From assembly GCA_052161645.1 (NCBI GenBank), contig CP197414.1: a DNA stretch of 64,000 nucleotides. One strand, given 5' to 3'. Below are positions 8,879-17,435 of this stretch, piece by piece. The translations under genes were made by a program, and so were the position numbers. This DNA comes from Laterigemmans sp052161645. GTDB lineage: Bacteria; Planctomycetota; Planctomycetia; Pirellulales; Pirellulaceae. Each line of letters begins with the position of its first letter. Within the stretch, counting starts at the first letter, position 1. The notes under the pieces are model-generated. The model had not been told where the DNA came from and did not search any database. It was given only the letters and a program-made list of their open reading frames with translations.

Positions 8879-8967
8879 GTTAGCGGTTTTGGCGCTAGCC
8901 ACCGTTCCGTTGCAAGCGACTAGTTCGGTCCCATGCGGGAACCGCGGCTAGCGTCATTGCGGCTAAC
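8879..8967. repeat. Large imperfect inverted repeat (30-nt arms), REP-like
   Basis: The arms at 8879-8908 and 8938-8967 are inverted copies of each other with about 22 of 30 positions matching and a 29-base loop. Both arms contain CGCTAGCC/GGCTAGCG and end in GTTAGC/GCTAAC. It lies in the gap between the rhodanese-DUF2892 and MBL-rhodanese genes. A shorter element at 30454-30510 shares the core CTAGCGYCAT followed by CGGCT, suggesting a dispersed extragenic family. Confidence 0.7.
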
Positions 8968-8982
8968 TAACCGCGGCTGACC

Positions 8983-9534
8983 TTAACTGGTTTGGCAAGT
9001 GGCCGTGTTTCCGGAAACTTGGTTCCAAGGCATCTTCGCCAACAGCATGCCCATACCGCAGGTATCAGTTACACCAGCGAAAACTAAGCCAGCTCCCACG
9101 AACCCGGAGAGCAACACAAAATATGGGTGCAAGGCGAGCGCCAAAATCGCTCCGATCAACACTAGTGAACCGGCGGCAATGCGAACCTGACGCTCCAGCG
9201 ACATGGCTTTCTTGCCTCGCACCACGGGTAAACCCGCTTCGGTCCAGGCGTTGGTCCCCCCTTCGACGTTGATTACGTTGGTGTAGCCAGCGCTCAGGAA
9301 TTGTTGGACCGCTTTGGTGGAACGACTGCCAGAGCGACAGATCACATACAGCGGCTGGTCGGCCATGCCGTTGCGAGCCGCCATAATGGCCTTTGGGTCG
9401 AGTGCATCGAGCGGTTGGTTGCGAGCGATTGACGCGTGGACTTCGCGGAATTCAACCGGCGTACGGACGTCGAGCAGGTCAACCTGTTGTTGTTGCTGTA
9501 GTTCAGCCAATTGGCGGGGAGTAATCGATTGCAT
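8983..9534 (-). CDS. Rhodanese domain fused to DUF2892 membrane domain
   Basis: A 183-residue protein. Residues 1-115 form one rhodanese domain with LLDVRTPVEFREVH and the active loop ICRSGSRS (Cys66). Residues 125-180 have two hydrophobic helices (RIAAGSLVLIGAILALAL; VLLSGFVGAGLVFAGVT), then CGMGMLLAKMPWN, the signature of DUF2892. The rhodanese part would face the cytoplasm and exchange sulfane sulfur at the inner membrane. GAAGGAG precedes the ATG with good spacing. It lies 112 bases after the ArsR-type regulator and 159 bases before the persulfide dioxygenase-like gene, in the same direction. Rhodanese-DUF2892 fusions are commonly found in such BigR/SqrR-like regulons. Confidence 0.92.
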   Translation of the reverse strand: MQSITPRQLAELQQQQQVDLLDVRTPVEFREVHASIARNQPLDALDPKAIMAARNGMADQPLYVICRSGSRSTKAVQQFLSAGYTNVINVEGGTNAWTEAGLPVVRGKKAMSLERQVRIAAGSLVLIGAILALALHPYFVLLSGFVGAGLVFAGVTDTCGMGMLLAKMPWNQVSGNTATCQTS

Positions 9535-9555
9535 GATAACTTGCTCCTTCGTTGG

Positions 9556-9567
9556 TATTCCCGAATA
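9556..9567. promoter_or_regulatory. Short dyad upstream of rhodanese gene, possible repressor site
   Basis: TATTC-CC-GAATA is a perfect 5+5 dyad 22 bases upstream of the rhodanese ATG. ArsR-family repressors bind AT-rich dyads at such positions. The same sequence does not recur before the repressor gene, so the assignment is weak. Confidence 0.3.
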
Positions 9568-9646
9568 TCATTAACTGGATAGCTCGGGAGATGGCGAGGT
9601 GTTGTGGTAAAAAAAGTTGAGTTAGCGGTTTATTGCGATGGCCGGC

Positions 9647-9982
9647 TCAGGGCGAGTGGCTTGAGCCGGTCAAAAAACGAGCCTCGATACAGTGCATTAA
9701 GCTCTCCAAGTGCGTTTCGGCGACAGCATAATAGACGAATCGCCCCTCTCTTTGGCTGGAAAATAATCCGCAGCGCTGCAACAGCCGCAAGTGTTCCGAG
9801 GCCACGTTGTCGGGAATTTGACAGTCGGCAGCCAATTCACCCACTGTGTATTTGCCGTGCAGCAGTAACTGGATCATCCGCAACCGCACCGGGTGGGCGA
9901 GAGTTTTCAGGCATTCGGCCGCCTGCTGGAACTCGGCGGGACCACCGGGGGGCAAGCGAGCTGTGTTTGGTTTTGCGATCAT
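9647..9982 (-). CDS. ArsR-family transcriptional repressor (putative sulfide/persulfide sensor)
   Basis: A 111-residue winged helix-turn-helix protein: AECLKTLAHPVRLRMIQLLL, then YTVGELAADCQIPDNVASEHLRLLQRCGL (helix-turn-helix, 46-73) and REGRFVYYAVAE (wing). Cysteines are at 24, 54, 71 and 98. Cys54, at the start of the recognition region, and Cys98, in the last helix, lie where the redox pair of SqrR/BigR-type persulfide sensors is found; that equivalence is inference. GAGG precedes the ATG. The gene heads the sulfur operon and has a strong-looking promoter whose spacer contains a small dyad, consistent with autoregulation. Confidence 0.9.
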   Translation of the reverse strand: MIAKPNTARLPPGGPAEFQQAAECLKTLAHPVRLRMIQLLLHGKYTVGELAADCQIPDNVASEHLRLLQRCGLFSSQREGRFVYYAVAETHLESLMHCIEARFLTGSSHSP

Positions 9983-10003
9983 AATGTTTAACCTCTATAG
10001 GTC

Positions 10004-10031
10004 AATATATCGCAATAGCACGATGTGTCAA
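10004..10031 (-). promoter_or_regulatory. Sigma70-like promoter of the ArsR-type repressor
   Basis: On the minus strand TTGACA (10031-10026) is followed after 16 bases by TATATT (10009-10004). The ribosome site GAGG and the ATG follow within 30 bases. The spacer holds the imperfect dyad TATTGCGATA, a plausible place for the repressor to bind its own promoter. Confidence 0.55.
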
Positions 10032-10252
10032 TCCAGCAATTCGAGATTTTTTTGTCAGCGGCAAAGCACTGCAGGGGGTAACCGCGGAATCGAGCAATCT
10101 TGCTGGCGTCACTGTGGCCAGGTTTGCGGGCAGGGTTGGGGCCAATTCAACGGCGAACAGCAAGTGCATAGCAGGCGAATAGAAATGGCCAGCCGGTAGC
10201 TGCGGTCGCGGGGTCTGTTGTTACAATGCGGCCAGCGTGGACCGGCGTTGGC

Positions 10253-10286
10253 TTTGCAGCTTGCGGGTCTTTGCAGCTTGCTGGTC
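10253..10286. repeat. 17-bp tandem duplication upstream of CDS 10335
   Basis: TTTGCAGCTTGCGGGTC is followed directly by TTTGCAGCTTGCTGGTC, with one difference, and then by a further TTTG. It sits about 50 bases before a start codon, so it may lie in the 5' leader. Confidence 0.85.
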
Positions 10287-10334
10287 TTTGAACAAGCGAG
10301 CAAATTCGCTGGGTAATCTAAGGAGATAAGCACG

Positions 10335-10844
10335 ATGAGCGTCGTTGGTCCGAGCACGCCCCGGGAGCGCGGCGAGTGGGTCGAAATTGAGTTCGACTGC
10401 TTGCCACTGCGGAGCGTGGGGGAGTTGGAAGTCCCGGTGGATGCGGCGCCGCGTTACGCTGAATTCGTGTTGCGAGTCGAGCGGGCGATCGAGAAGCACG
10501 GCACGATGAACGCTTACTACCTCCACCGCGCTCGCTGTGTTTATCACTTCACCAATGATCCCGGTTATGGACAGGTAGTTTTTGGCTTTGAGGGCACGTT
10601 GTTGACCGACGGGGCCGATCGGGGAGTGCGAGCTACTGACTTGCAAGTGAACCTGCTGAGCGAAACGTGTGATTGGCTGCACGAACCGATTGTGCATTGG
10701 CTGATGGAATGCGTGCCGCGCGCGGTGGCTGTCGAATTTGGTCGTTACGTAGCGGCCGGTGATTTGAGCAAGACAGAAGCTCGCTTGAAGAAAATCCAAA
10801 GCGAGATTGAGCAATCGGGTGGTTATTTGGGGATGTATCTGTAG
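10335..10844 (+). CDS. Conserved-looking hypothetical protein coupled to HD hydrolase
   Basis: A 169-residue soluble protein starting MSVVGPSTPRERGEWVEIEF, with AAGGAG 9 bases before the ATG. The first 60 residues have an alternating hydrophobic pattern, then NAYYLHRARCVYHFTNDPG and GQVVFGFEGTLLTD. The C-terminus has a helical charged stretch (SKTEARLKKIQSEIEQSGG). No signal peptide or membrane segment is present. Its TAG stop shares one base with the GTG start of the HD-domain gene, so the two are translationally coupled and probably act together. I do not recognise the family; a role as a partner or regulator of the HD phosphohydrolase is a guess from position. Confidence 0.8.
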   Translation: MSVVGPSTPRERGEWVEIEFDCLPLRSVGELEVPVDAAPRYAEFVLRVERAIEKHGTMNAYYLHRARCVYHFTNDPGYGQVVFGFEGTLLTDGADRGVRATDLQVNLLSETCDWLHEPIVHWLMECVPRAVAVEFGRYVAAGDLSKTEARLKKIQSEIEQSGGYLGMYL

Positions 10845-12160
10845 TGACTCCGTTGTTACCGGAAGTTGCATCGTTGGCCACAGCCGGCTCGCTGGTGCGA
10901 ATCCCTCCCGAAATGGATGTGCCGATTTCGCCCCGCGTGCGCCAGATCATTGATAGTCTGCCAATGCGACGCTTAGGGCGAGTTAGCCAGTTGGGGTTGG
11001 TCGCGTTGGTCTATCCCGGCGCGGTGCACTCGCGGTTGGAACATTCGCTGGGGGTTTATCGCAACTCATTGTTGGTCGTCAGTCAGTTAGCTCGCGATCC
11101 TGGCTTCAGTGAGTGCGTCAGCGGTGCGGAAGCCGAGGCGTTTGTGTTGGCCGCTTTGGTTCACGATCTTGGGCACTGGCCTTATTGCCATCCGATCGAG
11201 GATATGCGGTTAGCGGAAGTGCCCCGTCATGAAGCGCGGGCCAGGCGGTTGATCACAGGTTCGGAACTGGGGCCGTTGATCGAGCGGGACTGGAACTGTG
11301 GCATCGAGCAGGTGTTGCGGATTTTGGAAAAGACACCGCACAATGACGCGGAGCGATTATTAGCCAGCATGCTCAGCGGGCCGCTGGACATTGACAAATT
11401 GGATTACCTGGTTCGCGACAGCCTGCACGCGGGGGTGCCCTACGGGCGCAATTTCGACATCGGACGGCTGATCGGAGCTTTGCGAGTGCATCCGCGGGAA
11501 CCCAAATTGGCCCTCGGAGACAAAGGGCGGACGGCGGCGGAGATGATGGTCTTTGCTCGTTACGTGATGTTCAGCGAAGTCTATTGGCATCACGCGGTGC
11601 GAAGTGCCACGGCGATGTTGCAGCGAGCCGTCTATTTGCTGCGCGACTCGCTCGATTTGACCGCCATGTATGACTTGGACGACGCCGGTTGGGTGGCCGA
11701 TGTGCAGCGGCAAGCGGCGGGGACCATTGCTCAGCCGCTGCTGGACGGATTGTTTGGGCCGCGGAGAAAACTATACAAGCGAGTTGCCCAGTTCAACGTG
11801 CTGGATGACCCCCAGCGTCACGCCCAGATTGCCCACCGCCCTTATCCCTGGTTGACCGAGGCTAGTGGTTGTTTGGCCGAGCGAATTTCGCAGCGAACGG
11901 GGTTATCGGTGGGGCCGGCTGACGTTTTGATCGACGCTCCGCCCGTAAAGCTCGAAGTGGACATAAATATCGACGTGATTTCGCCGACTCAAGAGGCTCG
12001 CGCTTTGGGGCAAGTTTCACCGGTCGTCGAGGCCTTGGCGAACCGACAATTCGATAGTCACGTCAAACGGGTGCGGGTATTTGTCCCCGACGAAGTGCGG
12101 CAGCGACTTCCGGGCGGGGCAATGCCCCCCGAAGACATGGATTTGCTCAATCTGTCCTGA
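10844..12160 (+). CDS. HD-domain phosphohydrolase, dGTPase/SAMHD1-like
   Basis: A 438-residue protein with the metal-binding HD pattern: RLEHSLGVY (His67), LVHDLGH (His107, Asp108) and DIDKLDYLVRD (Asp near 185), as in dNTP triphosphohydrolases and SAMHD1-like proteins. GPLDIDKLDYLVRDSLHAGVPYG is the typical stretch of that branch. It would hydrolyse a nucleotide, perhaps a dNTP; specificity cannot be read. It starts with GTG at 10844 overlapping the previous stop by one base. The C-terminal third is less conserved. No nucleotide-synthesis genes are nearby. Confidence 0.87.
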   Translation: MTPLLPEVASLATAGSLVRIPPEMDVPISPRVRQIIDSLPMRRLGRVSQLGLVALVYPGAVHSRLEHSLGVYRNSLLVVSQLARDPGFSECVSGAEAEAFVLAALVHDLGHWPYCHPIEDMRLAEVPRHEARARRLITGSELGPLIERDWNCGIEQVLRILEKTPHNDAERLLASMLSGPLDIDKLDYLVRDSLHAGVPYGRNFDIGRLIGALRVHPREPKLALGDKGRTAAEMMVFARYVMFSEVYWHHAVRSATAMLQRAVYLLRDSLDLTAMYDLDDAGWVADVQRQAAGTIAQPLLDGLFGPRRKLYKRVAQFNVLDDPQRHAQIAHRPYPWLTEASGCLAERISQRTGLSVGPADVLIDAPPVKLEVDINIDVISPTQEARALGQVSPVVEALANRQFDSHVKRVRVFVPDEVRQRLPGGAMPPEDMDLLNLS

Positions 12161-12323
12161 AATTTCACGAGTGTGTCAAAACGCACAGCGGTTCGACTTG
12201 TCGCACTGGAGAAATGATGGATAATAGTGAAGCAAGAAGGTTGAACAGGAGCGACTGGCTCTTTGGAGGGTCAGTCGGCACCTTGCTCGATATGTTCCCG
12301 ATTTACAAGAAGGGTACCAGACG

Positions 12324-12656
12324 ATGGCAGTCAAGCTGACCGAACGAGCGGCCGAAGAGGTCAAACGATTTCGTACTGAGCACAATTTTGATGACTCGAT
12401 GTTTCTGCGTATCGGCGTGGCCGGTGGTGGTTGCAGCGGTTTTAACTATACGTTGAATTTTGACGACAGCTTTGATGATAAGGCTGATTCGAAGTACGAA
12501 TTCCACGGCGTGCCGTTGGTCGTCGACAAGAAGAGCGCGTTGTATCTCGATGGCACCACCGTCGATTGGTTTGACAGCTTGGAGAAGCAAGGTTTTACCT
12601 TTGACAATCCCAACGCCGTCAAGAGTTGTGGTTGCGGTAGCTCGTTCTCTGCCTGA
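12324..12656 (+). CDS. HesB/IscA-type iron-sulfur cluster carrier
   Basis: A 110-residue A-type carrier with the three conserved cysteines: Cys37 in GVAGGGCSGFNY, and Cys102 and Cys104 in KSCGCGSSF near the C-terminus. It would bind a 2Fe-2S or 4Fe-4S cluster and pass it to apoproteins. Length and spacing are normal for IscA/ErpA/HesB; I cannot tell which subgroup. AAGAAGGG lies about 11 bases before the ATG. The stop is 5 bases from the start of the cobL-like gene, so the two form an operon. Confidence 0.94.
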   Translation: MAVKLTERAAEEVKRFRTEHNFDDSMFLRIGVAGGGCSGFNYTLNFDDSFDDKADSKYEFHGVPLVVDKKSALYLDGTTVDWFDSLEKQGFTFDNPNAVKSCGCGSSFSA

Positions 12657-12661
12657 TTCGA

Positions 12662-13900
12662 GTGCAACGCTCGCTACAGATTGTCGGCATTGGAGACGAC
12701 GGGGTTGCCTCGCTGACGGGGCATGCGCGACAAGCAATTGAGCGGGCCGAGGTGTTAATCGGTCCCCAATTGCTGCTCGACAAAGTCCAGTTCGGCCCCT
12801 CAACCCGTCGCGTCATCGACAGCGACTTGGATGCTCTCCGCGATCTGTTGCATGCTTTTGATGACCAACAAGTGGTCTTGTTGGCCAGTGGTGATCCGCT
12901 CTTTTACGGCATCGCCCGCTTCGTTGCCGAGATTGTCGGCAAGGAGCATTTAGAAGTTATTCCGCATGTCAGCAGCATGCAGCTGGCGTTCGCTCGCATC
13001 AAAGAGAGCTGGGACGACGCCTATCTGACGAACCTGGCAAATCAGCCGCTCGATCGTGTGGTGGAGACCATTCGGTCCGCCGACCACGTGGGGCTGTTTA
13101 CCACCGAAGCGATCACTCCGGCGGTTGTGGCGGAGACGCTGCGAGACCGCCGGATTGATTACTTTACCGCCTACGTCTGCGAGAACTTGGGTTCGCCCGA
13201 CGAGAAAGTGACGCAGGGAGATTTGGCGACCATTGCGCAGTCAACGTTTGGCCCCTTGAACGTTATGATTCTGATTCGTCACCGGGGAGCCGCTGATCGT
13301 CCGCGAGCGCTCGTGGGCGTGCGAAAATTTGGCAATCCCGACAGCAGTTTTTTTCAATCGCGACCCCATCGCGGACTGCTGACACCGTTGGAAGTGCGTT
13401 GCGTAGCGTTGGCGGAAATGGATTTGAGCGACAGTAGCATCGTCTGGGATGTTGGCGCGGGAAGTGGCAGTTTGGCGATCGAAGCCGCTCGGCTGGCCAG
13501 CCGCGGACAGGTCTTCGCGATTGAGATGGACGCGGTTGATTACGGCTTGATGGTTGATAACGCCAGCCAGTTCGATTGTCCCGCGTTGGTGCCTATTCAT
13601 GGTCAAGCTCCGCAGGCCTGGGCCGATTTGCCCGATCCGGACGCGATTTTTGTCGACGGTGCCGGCAGGTCAGTGGCAGAAATCGTGGCCTCGGCTTGCC
13701 AGCGTTTAGCGACCGGCTCCCGAATTGTGGTCAGCGCCGCGAGCATTGATAACTTAGTGGAAGTTCGCCGTGTGCTGGCCTCCGAGGACATCAACTTCAG
13801 CGTTCGCATGATCAACATTTCGCATGGGATTGATTCGCTGGGCGAACTGCGATTCGAAGCCGCCAACCCGACCTATTTGCTATCGGGTTGCCGAGGGTAG
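12662..13900 (+). CDS. cobL: Precorrin-6Y C5,15-methyltransferase (decarboxylating), CbiE-CbiT fusion
   Basis: A 412-residue protein with a GTG start at 12662. The N-terminal half has the tetrapyrrole methylase fold (LQIVGIGDDGVASLTGHARQ, VVLLASGDPLFYGIARF, HVSSMQLAFARI), matching CbiE. The C-terminal half has the SAM-binding motif of CbiT (VWDVGAGSGSLAIEAARL, FAIEMD), matching the decarboxylating C15 methyltransferase. As CobL it would methylate C5 and C15 of precorrin-6B and remove the acetate carboxyl in cobalamin ring synthesis. No other cob/cbi gene is in the window. Its partner here is an iron-sulfur carrier gene, which is unusual company. Confidence 0.92.
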   Translation: MQRSLQIVGIGDDGVASLTGHARQAIERAEVLIGPQLLLDKVQFGPSTRRVIDSDLDALRDLLHAFDDQQVVLLASGDPLFYGIARFVAEIVGKEHLEVIPHVSSMQLAFARIKESWDDAYLTNLANQPLDRVVETIRSADHVGLFTTEAITPAVVAETLRDRRIDYFTAYVCENLGSPDEKVTQGDLATIAQSTFGPLNVMILIRHRGAADRPRALVGVRKFGNPDSSFFQSRPHRGLLTPLEVRCVALAEMDLSDSSIVWDVGAGSGSLAIEAARLASRGQVFAIEMDAVDYGLMVDNASQFDCPALVPIHGQAPQAWADLPDPDAIFVDGAGRSVAEIVASACQRLATGSRIVVSAASIDNLVEVRRVLASEDINFSVRMINISHGIDSLGELRFEAANPTYLLSGCRG

Positions 13901-14057
13901 CAAAGATCAGAGGTTCGCAACGGGTAACCGCTGCGGAAGGGTTGGCGATAGCCGTGCGGGGCTGATAGGCTGTAAAGCGGAAGCCGAGTTGCCGATCATG
14001 CTGTGATTCTGCACGTTGTGAGTACGAGAAACCTCTTCGCCCCTGGCCCCTCCGAAC

Positions 14058-15506
<1,449 letters not shown>

Positions 15507-15521
15507 ACAGGGACTTTATTT

Positions 15522-16772
15522 GTGGACGAAGAGCTACCGGGCTGGCCGGCCGAGACCGAAGAGTTACCCGAGTTAGAAGTTGAATTACCCGCGATGAGTG
15601 GTTCACGCGTGGCGATCGTTGGGCGCTTGGGGGGAGTCTCGCGGCGGGAAGCGAGTCAGTTGTTACGCAACCAAGGCGCAATCGTTGTCGACGCCGACGA
15701 TCCCGATGTGAGTTTGATCGTGATCGGTGCGGAGGAATCCCCGTTGGCCGAAGCCGAATTGCTCAGCGAAGCGGCGCGACAGCGGGCCGCTCGGGGCGAT
15801 ATCGAAGTCATTCATGAAACCGATTTTTGGCAACGGCTAGGATTGGTGGAAAGGGAGTTGGCCGTCAAGCGTCTCTACACGCCGGCGATGCTCGCCGACC
15901 TGTTGCACGTCCCCGTGCGGGTAATTCGCCGTTGGCATCGTCGCGGCTTGATCATTCCCGTTCGCACCGTTCACAAGCTGCCCTATTTCGATTTTACCGA
16001 AGTCGCCACAGCCAGGCGGCTGGCCGAGTTGGTTGCCGCCGGTGCCACAGCCGAAGCGATTGAAAAGCGGCTCGATCAACTCGCCCAAGTGCTGCCCGAT
16101 GTGGACCGCCCGCTGGCTCAGCTCTCGGTCTTGATCGAGGGCAAGCAGATTTTGCTAAGACAGGGCGAGGGGCTGATCGAACCGGGCGGGCAGTTGCGGA
16201 TCGACTTTGATGCGCTCGACCAACCGCAGAGCGACGAAGGCGTGGCTGCGGGCCCACCGATCTTAGTCTTTCAACCACGTCGCGAACCCGAATTCCCCTT
16301 GCCCGAACAAATCGAGGAGGAGGACGATACGCTGTTGTTTAGTGCTTATGAAGCCGAGGATGCGGGTGAGCTGGAAATCGCGGTCGACTATTTCCACGCG
16401 ATCCTAGCTCGCGATGGGGCGCGGGCCGACATTTGTTTTCAGTTGGGTGAATTGCTATACCGCATCGGTCAAGTGGAAGCGGCTCGGGAGCGTTACTATA
16501 TGGCAATCGAATTAGACGACGCGTTTGTGGAAGCCCGCGCTTCGTTGGGCTGCGTGTTAGCCGAAACGGGACAGCGAGATTTGGCCGTGGCGGCCTTCCA
16601 GGGTGTGTTGAAGTTGCACAACGATTACCCCGATGTGCATTATAACTTAGCGAGAACACTGGATGATCTCGGTGACGAAGAAGCTGCCACCATCCATTGG
16701 CAACGCTTCCTACAACTCAGCCCCAACAGCCCCTGGGCGGAAGAAGCCCGCCAACGCGTCGGCAGTTTTTAG
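15522..16772 (+). CDS. BRCT-MerR-TPR fusion protein
   Basis: A 416-residue protein with a GTG start 15 bases after the DUF1501 stop. Residues about 25-75 (SGSRVAIVGRLGGVSRREAS, then LLRNQGAIVVDADDPDVSLIVIG) have the pattern of a BRCT domain, as in NAD-dependent ligase. Residues about 120-185 (RLYTPAMLADLLHVPVRVIR, then RWHRRGLIIPV and FDFTEVATARRLAELV) form a MerR-like helix-turn-helix. After an acidic linker, residues about 270-416 hold at least three TPR units. There is no signal peptide or membrane segment, so it is cytoplasmic. A DNA-binding head on a protein-interaction tail suggests a regulator or nucleoid-associated scaffold. The combination is uncommon; I know no assigned function. 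Confidence 0.85.
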   Translation: MDEELPGWPAETEELPELEVELPAMSGSRVAIVGRLGGVSRREASQLLRNQGAIVVDADDPDVSLIVIGAEESPLAEAELLSEAARQRAARGDIEVIHETDFWQRLGLVERELAVKRLYTPAMLADLLHVPVRVIRRWHRRGLIIPVRTVHKLPYFDFTEVATARRLAELVAAGATAEAIEKRLDQLAQVLPDVDRPLAQLSVLIEGKQILLRQGEGLIEPGGQLRIDFDALDQPQSDEGVAAGPPILVFQPRREPEFPLPEQIEEEDDTLLFSAYEAEDAGELEIAVDYFHAILARDGARADICFQLGELLYRIGQVEAARERYYMAIELDDAFVEARASLGCVLAETGQRDLAVAAFQGVLKLHNDYPDVHYNLARTLDDLGDEEAATIHWQRFLQLSPNSPWAEEARQRVGSF

Positions 16773-17435
16773 GTTGATATGCGAAAAGCCGGCATTTGAT
16801 ATGTCGCGCCGAATCGCCTAAAGGCTACACACCAGCGCACGCTGGTGTCCCGGCTTTAGCCGGCCGTTACTATTTCCTCCGCAACCTTAGTTCTAGCACG
16901 CCGTCGACATCGTTCACTGGATAATCATGCCCCGCTAACGGCGCAACTAAGATATCAACAGCGCCGCTGGCCGTGACTTGCCCAATCCACTTCCTCGGTC
17001 CTCCGCCGCCCATTGCCGCCGTGTCTTCAGTGCTCTCGATGGACGCAGGCCTGCCTCGTAGGCCAACACGAAGGCCGGGACAAATTGCAGATAGGCGGTC
17101 ATACTTGCTCCCACAAAAAACCTTACAACCGACGCTCACCGGAGGGGTGCTAATAAAAAAAGGGGGACAGCTAGATTTTCTTTTTTTAAGAAACGGCGAG
17201 CGAAGAATCGCCAGAACAAGTTGAAGTGAAAATCACTCAGTATCGCCCAATTATTGGCTGAGGCGACGCAGGATCGTTCGCTGTTTTTCCGTGGGCGAGT
17301 TACCTGGACAGCAGTTCCCTGGCGGATTTTTTTGCCCTAAACGGAAAAAATTCCCTGAAAGTTCCAAGGAGCATCTGGCGGGATTACGGAGGTTATTGCT
17401 GAACGAAACAGCAATTTCAAAGCCGAAGCCTCTAT
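16773..17435. other. Intergenic region with palindromes
   Basis: This is 663 bases with no convincing gene. A minus-strand frame at 16870-17139 has no recognisable content or ribosome site. The first part holds two back-to-back palindromes (16829-16863). The last 200 bases have A- and T-runs and should contain the promoter of the kinase cluster. Confidence 0.6.
16829..16863. repeat. Two adjacent palindromes, REP-like or terminator
   Basis: ACACCAGCG-CA-CGCTGGTGT (16829-16848) is followed at once by CCGGCT-TT-AGCCGG (16850-16863). Both are perfect dyads with 2-base centres. They lie 57 bases after the BRCT-MerR-TPR stop without a T-run, which suits a dispersed palindromic element better than a classical terminator. 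Confidence 0.6.

Larger units (their letters stand above)
9983..10334. other. Divergent intergenic region
   Basis: This 352-base region lies between the divergent arsR-type gene and the 169-residue protein gene. It contains the promoter for the repressor (10004-10031, minus strand) and a 17-bp tandem duplication (10253-10286). AAGGAG at 10320-10325 is a good ribosome site for the ATG at 10335. No gene is seen in it. Confidence 0.7.

Noticed and set aside
16870..17139. 89-residue minus-strand frame in the gap before the kinase cluster
   Set aside because: No ribosome site and no family resemblance; it crosses a region with dispersed palindromes.
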